A stretch of 64,000 nt of DNA, taken from the NCBI GenBank assembly GCA_017303395.1, contig JAFLBN010000001.1, forward strand, positions 248,001 to 312,000, read 5' to 3'. The stretch comes from Chitinophagales bacterium (GTDB lineage: Bacteria > Bacteroidota > Bacteroidia > Chitinophagales > Chitinophagaceae). The position numbers and the translations under genes were made by a program. Position 1 is the first letter of the stretch. Each line of letters starts with the position of its first letter. The notes beneath the pieces are model-generated. The model had not been told where the DNA came from, did no database searches, and saw only the letters and a list, made by a program, of their open reading frames with translations. Positions 15,533 to 24,784 of the stretch are shown here, in pieces.

Positions 15533-16558
15533 TTATTTTTCCGCAGTCACATATTGTTTTTTAAATTCATTGGCTGATGCAGCCACCCAAAGGCACAAAA
15601 CAGGCATTGAAATGTAAAACATCCGCTCCAACGAACCGGATAAAAGCATCTGCAAGATTACGGATGCCATAAACCATACCCATAGTGCTTCTATGTTTTT
15701 CAAAGATTTTTTGAAATAGCCGGAAATGAACAAATAAGCACACATTGGTACCACAGACCAAATAAACAAATTTGAAAACATCTTATAGAATCCTGTAAAG
15801 CTTAATAATGACTTAACAAAAACCGGAATTCTATATACATGAGATAAATCGGCTTTCAGCCCGCTAAAGTGCATAACAGGGGCATATAACTCATATATGT
15901 ACCTATAAGTAAACACCAATACTCCTGACAATATAAAGTAAACCAACTGCTTGCCTTTACTGATGTGGCTATAAAAAAATATCAATGGGGCTATAAATAT
16001 GAATGCTTCTTTGGCAAATGGTCCAAGAAAAATGGCTGTAACCAACATGCCCGTATTCTTCTCTTTTATTCCCAGCAACACCATCGCTACTACAACACAA
16101 AACAATGAATCTACCATCGGTAACGCAGCAGTATAAGATGTGTACCTGCAAGTGAGCATCACCAGTAAGCCAAGCAGAGAAATTGTTGTAGGCAGCCCGT
16201 ATGCCTTACAGTATCGGTATATTAAAACACCATAATACGACATGAGCGAAATATTTATCAGGAAAAAACTGAAGGGCAACCCAAAATCGCCTGTAAAATA
16301 AGATGGTGCAAGTTTTGCAAACGCTCCGCCAAAGACTTTATTCAGTGCTGCTGCTGCAAAAGGAATAAGCACTCTGAAACGACGCACCGGGCTTTGATTA
16401 AAATCGAAATGTGCCAAGCCAAGATACGTATAGCAGTCTGTCACCTGAGACAAATCGAAAGCAAACAACGTTGCAATGGCAGGGCCCATCATCACAGCCA
16501 TGCAAAATAAAAACACGAGCCTATGCTCTTGCAATATAAAACGACGAATTGCCTGCAT
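15533..16558 (-). CDS. Polytopic inner-membrane protein of unknown function (glycosyltransferase-like topology)
   Basis: 341 residues from the ATG at 16558. A longer frame exists but its first 36 codons run through the tRNA-Thr gene and are not coding. About nine to ten hydrophobic helices are visible. The short loop after the first helix, FDLSQVTDCYTYLGLAH, contains acidic residues, and a second loop carries SPVRRFRVLIPF; this pattern is seen in GT-C-type membrane glycosyltransferases and in EpsG/Wzy-like proteins. No diagnostic motif was found, so no reaction is assigned. It is inserted between the tRNA cluster and tuf on the same strand. Confidence 0.78.
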   Translation of the reverse strand: MQAIRRFILQEHRLVFLFCMAVMMGPAIATLFAFDLSQVTDCYTYLGLAHFDFNQSPVRRFRVLIPFAAAALNKVFGGAFAKLAPSYFTGDFGLPFSFFLINISLMSYYGVLIYRYCKAYGLPTTISLLGLLVMLTCRYTSYTAALPMVDSLFCVVVAMVLLGIKEKNTGMLVTAIFLGPFAKEAFIFIAPLIFFYSHISKGKQLVYFILSGVLVFTYRYIYELYAPVMHFSGLKADLSHVYRIPVFVKSLLSFTGFYKMFSNLFIWSVVPMCAYLFISGYFKKSLKNIEALWVWFMASVILQMLLSGSLERMFYISMPVLCLWVAASANEFKKQYVTAEK

Positions 16559-16608
16559 AAGCAGCAAACATATAGAAACAATAAAATAAAAGGAAAATAA
16601 ATAGAGAG

Positions 16609-16680
<72 letters not shown>

Positions 16681-16707
16681 TTCAATCAATTTCAAAGATG
16701 CTAAGAG

Positions 16708-16780
16708 AGCGGGAGACGAGATTCGAACCCGCGACCTACAGTTTGGAAGACTGTCGCTCTACCAGCTGAGCTACTCCCGC
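16708..16780 (-). tRNA. tRNA-Gly (anticodon TCC)
   Basis: Acceptor GCGGGAG/CTCCCGC, anticodon loop CTTCCAA between ACAGT and ACTGT, T loop TTCGAAT. Confidence 0.94.
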
Positions 16781-16856
16781 GTATACAATCTGTCAACAGT
16801 ACGCATTTCATATTTAAAGCTAACCTTAAAATGAGTGCATACTGTATAACTAGATG

Positions 16857-16939
16857 TGGGCAGAGAAGGATTCGAACCTCCGTACTCGTGAGAGAACAGA
16901 TTTACAGTCTGTCGCCTTTAGCCACTCGGCCATCTGCCC
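16857..16939 (-). tRNA. tRNA-Tyr (anticodon GTA)
   Basis: Class II tRNA with acceptor GGGCAGA/TCTGCCC, anticodon loop CTGTAAA between ACAGA and TCTGT, a long variable arm (TCTCTCACGAGTAC) and T loop TTCGAAT. Confidence 0.95.
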
Positions 16940-16957
16940 GGTACAAAATAAAAAAAG

Positions 16958-17030
16958 AGCCGCTTGCCGGAATCGAACCAGCGACCTACTGATTACAAAT
17001 CAGTTGCTCTACCAGCTGAGCTAAAGCGGC
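16958..17030 (-). tRNA. tRNA-Thr (anticodon TGT)
   Basis: Acceptor GCCGCTT/AAGCGGC, anticodon loop TTTGTAA between ACTGA and TCAGT, T loop TTCGATT. It is the first gene of the Thr-Tyr-Gly-Thr array. Confidence 0.94.
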
Positions 17031-17088
17031 TTCTTGATATTATTAAGTGTGTAACTTATCAAAGAACTGCCGACGTGAATCGGGATTG

Positions 17089-17119
17089 CAAAAGTATACA
17101 ACAAATTGATTTCTGCAAA
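17089..17119 (-). promoter_or_regulatory. Promoter of the tRNA array
   Basis: On the minus strand TTTG (17116-17119) and TACTTTTG (17089-17096) are 19 bases apart, matching the Bacteroidota consensus exactly, about 59 bases before tRNA-Thr(TGT). Confidence 0.7.
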
Positions 17120-17209
17120 TTTTTTTCAAACAATCAGTCAAATGTTTTTTGATTTAATAAATCAACCATCAAGAAAACTATTGTCAGTACTATCACATGA
17201 TAGTAGTTA

Positions 17210-17824
17210 CTATTGTTTGTAGCTGGCAATGAAACTTACTGTATCATTTACAATCACGCCAGCATCAAGGTATTGCAGATAGTAAAAGCAGTTCATTTCC
17301 GTACCCACATCATTAATGCTGCCGCCCCCTTGCGTTATCGTTATGTATGTACCACTGATAGTCTGGTTGGCATTCAATATATATTTCGTCACTACATCAG
17401 ACACTAATGTTCCAGCACCATATTTACGACCTATAGTGCCTTTTATATTGTTGTACCCCATACCCATAAAATTATCAATAAGGATATCCAAAGGGTAGGC
17501 ACCTTTACTTATTCTCAACACATACAAATTCACCTTGCCCCTGTTGGCTGCTTTGCTACTACCATTAATTGTTTCTGTTACATCCCAAGAACCTATATAA
17601 CGACTTACAGATGCTTTATCACATTTTTCACCTTCGTAGCCTGCTGTACAGTAGCATATTCCATTAATACAACTGCCTTGGTTCTGGCACACTACACTTG
17701 AACATTTATCTTCCTTCGGCTGTGTTGTTTCATCTTTTTTGCAAGATGCATATAACACAGCTGCAAATGCTAACAATACTGCTATTGCAGTTGTCAATAC
17801 ATTTTTACCTTGCCTGTTGTTCAT
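17210..17824 (-). CDS. EGF-like domain lipoprotein, paralog 1
   Basis: 204 residues from ATG 17824 (a TTG one codon earlier is unlikely). A hydrophobic signal ends at YASCKKDE, a lipoprotein-type Cys followed by charged residues that in Bacteroidota can direct surface export. An EGF-like module follows (KCSSVVCQNQGSCINGICYC, then TAGYEGEKC) with six cysteines in the EGF order. The rest, from RYIGSWDVTETI, is a beta-rich lipocalin-like domain. The gene at 17855 encodes a shorter paralog with the same order. A TAATTTTG box on the minus strand at 17841-17848 may be its promoter. Function unknown; surface binding is a guess. Confidence 0.82.
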   Translation of the reverse strand: MNNRQGKNVLTTAIAVLLAFAAVLYASCKKDETTQPKEDKCSSVVCQNQGSCINGICYCTAGYEGEKCDKASVSRYIGSWDVTETINGSSKAANRGKVNLYVLRISKGAYPLDILIDNFMGMGYNNIKGTIGRKYGAGTLVSDVVTKYILNANQTISGTYITITQGGGSINDVGTEMNCFYYLQYLDAGVIVNDTVSFIASYKQ

Positions 17825-17854
17825 CAATTGATTATTTATACAAAATTAAGACTC

Positions 17855-18385
17855 CTATCTTTTCCACGAAAAATACACCGTCACGGTTGTGTCTTTAGTT
17901 GTGGCGTCTGGCTGTTTTATTTTTCGCAGATAGGAATAATTGCCTGTAATGGCACCACTGACAGAATCCAATGTACCTGTACCACTTTTGATAGTGGTAA
18001 ATGAATCCAACTGTTGCTCTACAAAAGAAAACATACGATAAGCCGATTTTCTGCACAACACCAATATAGATGCAGTATCTGAAAATCCCGCAACATAAAA
18101 ACTGTCTCTCAAACCATCTCCGCTCACACTTACATCATACGTAAAAGCCGTCTTTGTCGTTTTAAAAAAACTATCTCTCACATTCCATCTGCCAGCAAAT
18201 TTTTCATACCACATATTACTGCAACTAGCACCCTCATACCCAGTAGGGCATGTACAAGTACCATCTACACATATGCCACCATTATTGCAAACAACAATGC
18301 CGCATTTATCTTTTACGCAAGAGTCGTACATCACCAGTGTGGCAATAAAACAACTGAACAAAATCGTAAACAATCTTCTATTCAT
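17855..18385 (-). CDS. EGF-like domain lipoprotein, paralog 2
   Basis: 176 residues. The signal region (MNRRLFTILFSCFIATLVMY) ends at DSCVKDKC; the lipobox is atypical, with Asp at -2. The EGF-like module is KCGIVVCNNGGICVDGTCTC followed by PTGYEGASC. The C-terminal part starts with FAGRWNVRDSF, matching FIGSWDVTETI-type sequence of the neighbouring paralog at the same place, and continues as predicted beta strands. The two genes are in tandem 30 bases apart. The -7 box at 18391-18398 ends only five bases before the ATG, so the mRNA may be leaderless. Confidence 0.8.
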   Translation of the reverse strand: MNRRLFTILFSCFIATLVMYDSCVKDKCGIVVCNNGGICVDGTCTCPTGYEGASCSNMWYEKFAGRWNVRDSFFKTTKTAFTYDVSVSGDGLRDSFYVAGFSDTASILVLCRKSAYRMFSFVEQQLDSFTTIKSGTGTLDSVSGAITGNYSYLRKIKQPDATTKDTTVTVYFSWKR

Positions 18386-18390
18386 CCAGA

Positions 18391-18398
18391 CAAATATA
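18391..18398 (-). promoter_or_regulatory. -7 box (TATATTTG) giving a near-leaderless transcript
   Basis: Minus-strand TATATTTG is followed by five bases and the ATG at 18385. Confidence 0.5.
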
Positions 18399-18417
18399 GT
18401 CTATTAGCAATAGCACA

Positions 18418-18446
18418 AAAAAAGAGCGTCGCCATAGCAACGCTCT
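18418..18446 (-). terminator. Rho-independent terminator after the transhydrogenase operon
   Basis: Minus-strand arms AGAGCGT and ACGCTCT with extra GC pairs enclose TATG and end in a run of T. Confidence 0.85.
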
Positions 18447-18468
18447 GATATTCTTTTTATTGTTTCAA

Positions 18469-19914
18469 TTAAACCTGTTTCAATTCAGATACGAGGTCTT
18501 GCAATACCTTCTTGGCATCTCCGAAAAGCATGGATGTCTTCGGCCTGAAGAAGAGCTCATTTTCAATACCCGCATAGCCCGGCTTCATACTACGCTTATT
18601 CACAATTACATGCTCTGCTTTTTCCACTTCTAATATCGGCATACCGTATATTGGGCTACCCGGATCTTCTTTTGCTGCAGGATTTACAACATCGTTGGCA
18701 CCAAGCACCATCACAACAGTTGTGCTGCCCATCTGGTCGTTGGCATCTTCCATTTCCAGCAGTTTTTCATATGGCACATCGGCCTCTGCCAGCAATACGT
18801 TCATGTGCCCCGGCATACGCCCTGCTACAGGGTGGATGCCATAAAACACTTCAACACCTTTTTCCTGCAGCACTTTTTCCAGTTCGTGGCATACGTGCTG
18901 CGCCTGCGCAACCGCTAGGCCATAACCCGGAATAATCATCACTTTCGATGCATAAGCCATAAGTACTGCCGTATCGTTCAGTGATATTTCTTTGTAGTTA
19001 CCCTGTTCTTTTGCTGCACCACCTGCACCTGCTTTAGCACCACCGCCAAACGAACCAATCAGTACATTTTTCAGCGAGCGGTTCATGGCTTTACACATCA
19101 GTATGGTAAGGATAGTACCTGCAGAACCTACAAGTATACCACCTGTCAGCATTACCGGATTATTGTACAGGAAGCCGCCAAATGCCGCTGCCACGCCTGT
19201 AAAGGAGTTGAGCAATGATATAACCACAGGCATATCCGCACCACCTATCGGGAATACGAACATAATACCATACACCAGCGACAGTGCCAGTATTACGTAG
19301 AACAACATAATTGTTGCTTCAGGCCTCATAGCCACTACATATACCGTAAGTGCAGTGATGATACCCAATAGTAAAAGGTTTACAATATGCTGACCGTTGA
19401 ATGAAAAGTCTTTGATTTTACCATTCAGCTTGCCCCATGCTATAATACTACCGGCAAAAGATACGCTACCTATCACCATACCTACGATGATAGTAACAAA
19501 TAGTGTACCCGGTATCATCTTCAATGCAGATGCTCCAGCTTCTTCATACAAATCTACAGGTATAGATGTATGGTGCTTGAATTCAATAATGGATATTAAC
19601 ATGGCACAGGCACCGCCCATACCATTGAATAGGCTCACCATTTCCGGCATAGCCGTCATCTGCACTTTCTTGGCTGCCAGTGTACCTACTATAGTACCTA
19701 TGATGAGACCGCCAAATATCCATGCGTAGTTGCCCAGCTTATTCCCGTTTTCATCTGTATACAGAAATATAGTAGCCAGTATAGCTATCGTCATACCTAC
19801 GGCTGCTACAAGGTTTCCCTTACGTGCAGTTTCAGGATGAGAAAGCATTTTAAGACCTATGATAAATGTTACCGAACCAATAAGGTAACTGAGTGGCAAT
19901 ATTGCTGCTTGCAT
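18469..19914 (-). CDS. pntB: NAD(P) transhydrogenase subunit beta
   Basis: 481 residues. An N-terminal block of about eight to nine membrane helices forms the proton channel part (domain II). The C-terminal NADP(H)-binding domain III has VMIIPGYGLAVAQAQH (nucleotide loop), HPVAGRMPGHMNVLLAEA, VMVLGANDVVNPAA and VIVNKRSMKPGYAGIEN. The enzyme couples hydride transfer from NADH to NADP+ with proton entry and so supplies NADPH. It is the last gene of a three-gene operon with the split alpha subunit, followed by a terminator. Confidence 0.96.
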   Translation of the reverse strand: MQAAILPLSYLIGSVTFIIGLKMLSHPETARKGNLVAAVGMTIAILATIFLYTDENGNKLGNYAWIFGGLIIGTIVGTLAAKKVQMTAMPEMVSLFNGMGGACAMLISIIEFKHHTSIPVDLYEEAGASALKMIPGTLFVTIIVGMVIGSVSFAGSIIAWGKLNGKIKDFSFNGQHIVNLLLLGIITALTVYVVAMRPEATIMLFYVILALSLVYGIMFVFPIGGADMPVVISLLNSFTGVAAAFGGFLYNNPVMLTGGILVGSAGTILTILMCKAMNRSLKNVLIGSFGGGAKAGAGGAAKEQGNYKEISLNDTAVLMAYASKVMIIPGYGLAVAQAQHVCHELEKVLQEKGVEVFYGIHPVAGRMPGHMNVLLAEADVPYEKLLEMEDANDQMGSTTVVMVLGANDVVNPAAKEDPGSPIYGMPILEVEKAEHVIVNKRSMKPGYAGIENELFFRPKTSMLFGDAKKVLQDLVSELKQV

Positions 19915-19956
19915 AAACTTCTTTTAGTTGTTGCGGTTTTGTCAGTAGTTGAGATA

Positions 19957-20277
19957 CTAACGTTTCTTTTTCTTGTCAAACATTTCGAGCATCCTGTCTG
20001 TAACCACAAAACCACCAACCACATTCAGCGTTCCCAACACTACAGAAAGGAAACCCAGTATCAGTGCCAGATAATCGTCGCTATGCGCCTGCCCCATTAC
20101 AATGATGGCACCAATGATAACCACACCGTGTATGGCATTAGCACCACTCATCAGCGGCGTATGCAGTACAGATGGCACACGCGATATCACTTCTATACCC
20201 AGAAATATTGATAAGATTACGATTGTCAGCAACCTGTATGTTGCCGGGTCTGAGAATAATTGTGTTATAAAATCCAT
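19957..20277 (-). CDS. NAD(P) transhydrogenase subunit alpha, C-terminal membrane part
   Basis: 106 residues with three hydrophobic helices and the conserved segment SRVPSVLHTPLMSGANAIHG, typical of the PntAB/alpha-2 subunit. It ends with a short basic tail (MFDKKKKR). In organisms with three-subunit transhydrogenase this is the membrane half of PntA encoded separately. It lies six bases after the alpha-1 gene and before pntB. Inner membrane. Confidence 0.93.
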   Translation of the reverse strand: MDFITQLFSDPATYRLLTIVILSIFLGIEVISRVPSVLHTPLMSGANAIHGVVIIGAIIVMGQAHSDDYLALILGFLSVVLGTLNVVGGFVVTDRMLEMFDKKKKR

Positions 20278-20283
20278 AACTAT

Positions 20284-21420
20284 TTATGCATTTGCTGTTT
20301 GTGGACTAATTAATGATTGTACCCTTTCGTTGGTGATGTTGCCGCCTGTTGCTATACAGGTGCCTTTTACAATATCATCTTCAAAATTCAAGTTCATGTT
20401 ACCTTCCTTGTCTATTACCAGTTTCAGGAAGTTCAGTACGTTTTTAGAATAAACCTTGCTGGCATCTGCAGATGCAGTAGCAGCAAGGGCCGAATTACCG
20501 ATGATGGCTACACCATTGTGCATTACTGTTTCTCTGTCTTTCGTCAGGTCGGTGTTACCACCGGTTACAGATGCTATATCTATTATCACAGAGCCGGAAC
20601 GCATATCCTCTATCATCTCTTTGGTGATGAGTATCGGCGCTTTGCGGCCTGGTATTTGTGCTGTGGTAATGATGATGTCTGATTTCTTAGCGTGCTCGTG
20701 TATTTTTTCACGTTGCTTGCGTTGAAAGTCTTCGCTCTGCTCCACCGCATAGCCACCTGCTTTCGATGCATCTGCAGCACCTTCTACCTCTACAAACTTG
20801 GCACCAAGGCTCATTACCTCTTCCTTCACGGCTGGGCGTGTATCAAACACCTCTACCACTGCGCCTAGCCTACGCGCTGTAGCAATGGCTTGCAAGCCAG
20901 CCACACCCGCACCAAGTATCAGCACTTTTGCAGGTGGTATGCTACCTGCTGCGGTCATAAACATCGGGAAGTAACGACAGTATTGGAATGCTGCCAGCAA
21001 TACCGCTTTATAACCAGCAATATTTGCCTGAGAGCTTAGTACGTCCATGGCCTGCGCACGTGTGGTACGTGGTATGGTATCGAGGCTGAAAACCGTATAA
21101 CCTTTACCCGCCCACTGCTGCATTTGCTTTGTATTGAACAGTGGCTGGAATACCCCCATCACAACTGTGCCCTGCTTTACGCCATCAGGCATATTGCCTG
21201 TATGGATAGCCAGTATCAGATTGGCTTCGCTTACAATAGTATTTCTGTCTTTGATAACCGCACCTGCATCCGTATAGCTTTTATCGCTATGAAATGCCGT
21301 ATCTCCCGCACCCGGTTCTACATATACCGAGACGTTCATCTTCACTAATGCGGCTACTACTTCGGGCACAAGAGACACTCTTGTTTCGGGTGCCTGTTCC
21401 TTCAATACGCCTATTACCAT
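20284..21420 (-). CDS. pntA: NAD(P) transhydrogenase subunit alpha, NAD-binding part
   Basis: 378 residues, homologous to alanine dehydrogenase/PntA domain I. The start (MVIGVLKEQAPETRVSLVPE) is typical. RAQAMDVLSSQANIAGYKAVL is the PntA signature, and VLILGAGVAGLQAIATARRLGA is the Rossmann NAD-binding loop. The protein stops after the soluble domain (SLISPQTANA), and the membrane part is the next gene. It is the first gene of the transhydrogenase operon and is divergent from the ABC-F gene. No consensus promoter was visible before it. Confidence 0.95.
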   Translation of the reverse strand: MVIGVLKEQAPETRVSLVPEVVAALVKMNVSVYVEPGAGDTAFHSDKSYTDAGAVIKDRNTIVSEANLILAIHTGNMPDGVKQGTVVMGVFQPLFNTKQMQQWAGKGYTVFSLDTIPRTTRAQAMDVLSSQANIAGYKAVLLAAFQYCRYFPMFMTAAGSIPPAKVLILGAGVAGLQAIATARRLGAVVEVFDTRPAVKEEVMSLGAKFVEVEGAADASKAGGYAVEQSEDFQRKQREKIHEHAKKSDIIITTAQIPGRKAPILITKEMIEDMRSGSVIIDIASVTGGNTDLTKDRETVMHNGVAIIGNSALAATASADASKVYSKNVLNFLKLVIDKEGNMNLNFEDDIVKGTCIATGGNITNERVQSLISPQTANA

Positions 21421-21530
21421 ATTATTTCAGGATTCGTTTTTAAGATTTATGAAAATAATTTTTTTTAATGAGACCTCAAAGCCACTAAGAGATTATTACA
21501 AATAAATAATGAAGCCTCGATGAATGAGTT

Positions 21531-21538
21531 TAATTTTG
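21531..21538 (+). promoter_or_regulatory. -7 box (TAATTTTG) for the ABC-F gene, near-leaderless
   Basis: TAATTTTG matches TAnnTTTG and ends four bases before the ATG at 21543. Confidence 0.5.
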
Positions 21539-21542
21539 CACC

Positions 21543-23429
21543 ATGCATTATGTTTCGGCAGAGGGAATCAGCAAGTCGTTTGGCGTAAAACCTTTATTTC
21601 AGAAAATAACTTTCCATATCAGCGAGGGCGATAAAATAGCCCTTGTTGCAAAAAACGGTAGCGGTAAATCTACCCTACTTAAAATACTGGCAGGACAAGA
21701 CCAGCCCGATGAAGGCACCGTGTGGATACACAAAGATGTAACCGTTGCCTTGTTTGAACAGGAACCAAAATTCAACGAGGAACTTTCTGTGGTCGATAAC
21801 ATCTTCCACTACAAGCACCCGGTGGCAGAAGCCCTTCGCGATTATGAGCGTATACTGGACAGCGAAGAAAAAGACCCTGTAGCACTATCAGAGGCATTGG
21901 CAAAACTCGACAAACTGAGCGCCTGGGATTTTGAAGCCAAAGTGAAGCAAATCCTCGGCAAGCTGAACATCCACCATCTCGACCAGCCTGTCAAAACCCT
22001 ATCAGGCGGGCAGCGCAAGCGCGTGGCACTGGCACAAACGCTCATAGATATAGGCTTTGAGCACAAACACGTATTGCTGATAATGGACGAACCTACCAAC
22101 CACCTTGATGTGGAAATGGTAGAATGGTTGGAGCACTACCTGAATCAGGAAAAAGTAACCCTGCTGATGGTAACCCACGACCGCTACTTTCTGGATGCAG
22201 TGTGTGATGAAATTTGGGAACTGGATGGTAGCACACTGTACGAATACAAAGGCGACTACGAGAACTATATAGAAAAGAAAGCCGCACGTATAGATAGCCA
22301 ACAGGCAAGTATAGACAAAGCGCGCAACGAATACCGCAAAGAGCTGGAATGGATGCGCAAGCAACCCAAAGCCCGCTCTACCAAAGCACGCAGCCGGATT
22401 GACAATTTCTACGATGTGGAGTCTCGTGCCAAACAACGCATTGAGGATAGCAAGGTAGAACTGCAGATGAAGATGAACCGCCTAGGCGGTAAAATTGCCG
22501 AACTGAAGAAAGTGTACAAAAGTTACGGCGATAAAGTATTGCTGAAGGGCTTTGACTATACATTCAAAAAAGGAGACCGCATAGGTGTTGTCGGTAAGAA
22601 CGGTGCGGGTAAATCTACCTTTCTGCAAATGCTGCAAGGCCACGAACCCGCAGATAGTGGTAAGATAAACATTGGCGATACGGTTATCTTCGGCAACTTC
22701 TCGCAACAAGGGCTGGAGATAAAGGAAGACATGCGTGTAATAGAATATGTAAAGAACATTGCTGAGAACTTTCCTTTGGCCGATGGCAGCACTTTGAGTG
22801 CTGCACAGTTTTTGCAACTATTCCTCTTTCCGCCAGAGCAGCAATACACCTACCTGAGCAAGCTGAGCGGTGGTGAAAAGAAGCGCCTGCAATTGCTGAC
22901 AATACTTTTCCGCAATCCCAACTTCCTGATACTGGATGAACCTACCAACGATCTGGACCTGCCAACACTATCGGTATTGGAAACTTTCCTGAGCGAATAT
23001 CAGGGTTGTCTGCTCATCGTATCGCACGACAGGTATTTTATGGACCGTCTGGTAGATCACCTCTTTGTATTTGAAGGCAATGGTATAATACGCGACTTCC
23101 CGGGCAACTATACGCTATATCGTATAGCGCAGAAGGAAGAGGAACAGCAAAAGAAGCAACAAGAGCTTGCTGCCGCACAAACCGCCACTGCCACAGAAAG
23201 CAAGGCAAAAGACAAAAAGAAGCTTTCCTTCAACGAAAAACGTGAGTTTGAACAACTAGAGAAGGACATACCTGCATTGGAAAAAGAAAAGGCAGAAATA
23301 ACAGAGAAAATGAGTGCAGGCAATATAGCCTACGAGGAACTGGATAAACTAAGCAAACGCATAACAGAAGTAACCAATCTACTGGAAGAAAAAGAAATGC
23401 GCTGGCTGGAGCTGAGCGAACTGGCATAA
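21543..23429 (+). CDS. ABC-F family ATPase (Uup/EttA-like)
   Basis: 628 residues with two nucleotide-binding domains and no membrane part. NBD1 has GSGKSTLL (Walker A), LSGGQRKRVALAQTL (signature) and LLIMDEPTNHLD (Walker B). NBD2 has GAGKSTFL, LSGGEKKRLQLL and FLILDEPTNDLD. The linker between the domains carries basic helices (WMRKQPKARSTKARSRI) typical of the ribosome-acting ABC-F tRNA-mimic arm. A C-terminal Lys/Glu-rich coiled coil (residues about 545-620) points to the Uup subgroup. These proteins act at the ribosome E site or in DNA-related processes. Monocistronic with a likely leaderless start and its own terminator. Confidence 0.94.
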   Translation: MHYVSAEGISKSFGVKPLFQKITFHISEGDKIALVAKNGSGKSTLLKILAGQDQPDEGTVWIHKDVTVALFEQEPKFNEELSVVDNIFHYKHPVAEALRDYERILDSEEKDPVALSEALAKLDKLSAWDFEAKVKQILGKLNIHHLDQPVKTLSGGQRKRVALAQTLIDIGFEHKHVLLIMDEPTNHLDVEMVEWLEHYLNQEKVTLLMVTHDRYFLDAVCDEIWELDGSTLYEYKGDYENYIEKKAARIDSQQASIDKARNEYRKELEWMRKQPKARSTKARSRIDNFYDVESRAKQRIEDSKVELQMKMNRLGGKIAELKKVYKSYGDKVLLKGFDYTFKKGDRIGVVGKNGAGKSTFLQMLQGHEPADSGKINIGDTVIFGNFSQQGLEIKEDMRVIEYVKNIAENFPLADGSTLSAAQFLQLFLFPPEQQYTYLSKLSGGEKKRLQLLTILFRNPNFLILDEPTNDLDLPTLSVLETFLSEYQGCLLIVSHDRYFMDRLVDHLFVFEGNGIIRDFPGNYTLYRIAQKEEEQQKKQQELAAAQTATATESKAKDKKKLSFNEKREFEQLEKDIPALEKEKAEITEKMSAGNIAYEELDKLSKRITEVTNLLEEKEMRWLELSELA

Positions 23430-23430
23430 A

Positions 23431-23458
23431 AAAGGAGCAACAAATGTTGCTCCTTTTT
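23431..23458. terminator. Bidirectional terminator between ABC-F and porV
   Basis: AAAGGAGCAACA and TGTTGCTCCTTT arms with almost no loop, flanked by A and T runs, between convergent genes. Confidence 0.88.
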
Positions 23459-23478
23459 CTTTCAAGTTTTTATTTGAA

Positions 23479-24672
23479 TTAAGGTGTTACTTCACCTTCT
23501 TTTTTCTTCAGGTCGTCAAATTCAAACATCAGCGAGAAGCGTAGTGTGTTTGAAAGCGGATTCCTTGTTACACCTGTTCCTGAAGGAATCAGGTATGCGA
23601 AGTTAAGATTGAAGATATTATAGCGTACGCCCAGACCACAAGTCAGGAATTTACGGTCGCCCTTATCTTTGTTTTCGTAGAAATAACCCGCACGAAGTGC
23701 AAACTGATTTTGATACCAATATTCAAGGCCTGCAGATATCTGCCATTCTTTCAACTCTTCGCTGAAACCACCCGGCGCATCGCCGAATGAACCAAACATA
23801 CCAGATACTACTGTTTTGTCAGGTATAGCATATTTCTTAACACCTGGCGTGGTAGATGTATCCTGCGGTGTAGGCACCAACAGTTTGTTCAGGTCCAACG
23901 CAGCCGTTATTTTGTTATACTCATCTATCTTATAAGTGTACGCAGCACCCAAGCCCAAGTTGATAGGAATGAAGTCTCTGCGTGTAGAACTGTAAGCTAT
24001 TTTAGTACCTACGTTGCTCAGTACAGCACCAAAGCTGAAGTTTGTGCTGCGAAAATCGTCGATGTCTTTAGACTTAGTATAGTACACACCCAAGTCTGCA
24101 CTTACAGCATTACCCGGTTTGTAGTCTATACCAGACGTAGAAGCCAGACCTGTTGCAATAGCAGAGTGTATATAGCGGAAGCTAAGACCCGTTGACAAGT
24201 TCGGGGACAATTGACGAGAATAACCTAAATCGAAAGAATATTCGTTTGGTTTACCTGTACCCAGTGGGCTGGCGTCAAATGCAGTATAGTTTATTTCACC
24301 CAGAGAGAAATAACGGAAACCAAAGCTGATAGCCTGTGGTGTTTTCTCACCAAATTTTGCGTAGCCGGAAAGGTATGCCAGAAATATATCTGGGACAATA
24401 TCCTTCAACCACGGAGTATATGTTGCAGAAACAGCATATTTCTTTTCTGCAAAAGGAATTTTAGATACGTTCCAGTATTGTGCATTAGCATCCGGTGTAA
24501 TTGCCAACCCCACATCTCCCATAGCACCGGAACGTGCATCCGGAGAAATGCGTAAGAAAGGAACTGCTGTTGTCACGGTATTTACTGTACTCTGTCCGTT
24601 AAGGCCTGTCTGTGCGGTGGCATTTAGGGCTAGTGCCAAACTTAATCCAACTAAAGCAAAGCGATTTGCCAT
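23479..24672 (-). CDS. porV: Type IX secretion system outer-membrane protein PorV (LptO)
   Basis: 397 residues with signal peptide (MANRFALVGLSLALALNATAQ). Near residues 35-65 it has TAVPFLRISPDARSGAMGDV and NAQYWNVSKIPFAEKKYAVS, typical of PorV. The rest is a FadL-like 14-strand barrel ending in FSLMFEFDDLKKKEGEVTP. PorV carries cargo from the SprA translocon to the PorU sortase. It directly follows porU on the same strand, 112 bases downstream in genome order and upstream of it in position, with its own -7 box (24701-24708). Together with gldJ across the divergent region this is the conserved Bacteroidota T9SS locus. Confidence 0.93.
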   Translation of the reverse strand: MANRFALVGLSLALALNATAQTGLNGQSTVNTVTTAVPFLRISPDARSGAMGDVGLAITPDANAQYWNVSKIPFAEKKYAVSATYTPWLKDIVPDIFLAYLSGYAKFGEKTPQAISFGFRYFSLGEINYTAFDASPLGTGKPNEYSFDLGYSRQLSPNLSTGLSFRYIHSAIATGLASTSGIDYKPGNAVSADLGVYYTKSKDIDDFRSTNFSFGAVLSNVGTKIAYSSTRRDFIPINLGLGAAYTYKIDEYNKITAALDLNKLLVPTPQDTSTTPGVKKYAIPDKTVVSGMFGSFGDAPGGFSEELKEWQISAGLEYWYQNQFALRAGYFYENKDKGDRKFLTCGLGVRYNIFNLNFAYLIPSGTGVTRNPLSNTLRFSLMFEFDDLKKKEGEVTP

Positions 24673-24700
24673 TCTAATTATAATTTATTTTAAAGTTTTG

Positions 24701-24708
24701 CAAAGGTA
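24701..24708 (-). promoter_or_regulatory. -7 box (TACCTTTG) for porV
   Basis: Minus-strand TACCTTTG matches TAnnTTTG, 29 bases before the porV ATG; it lets porV be transcribed apart from porU. Confidence 0.5.
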
Positions 24709-24784
24709 TTTTATTTCGCAATCTCCGCAAATTATAATGCGGTTAACTAATAGGGATTGCTAATATACACCATATCATTGACTA

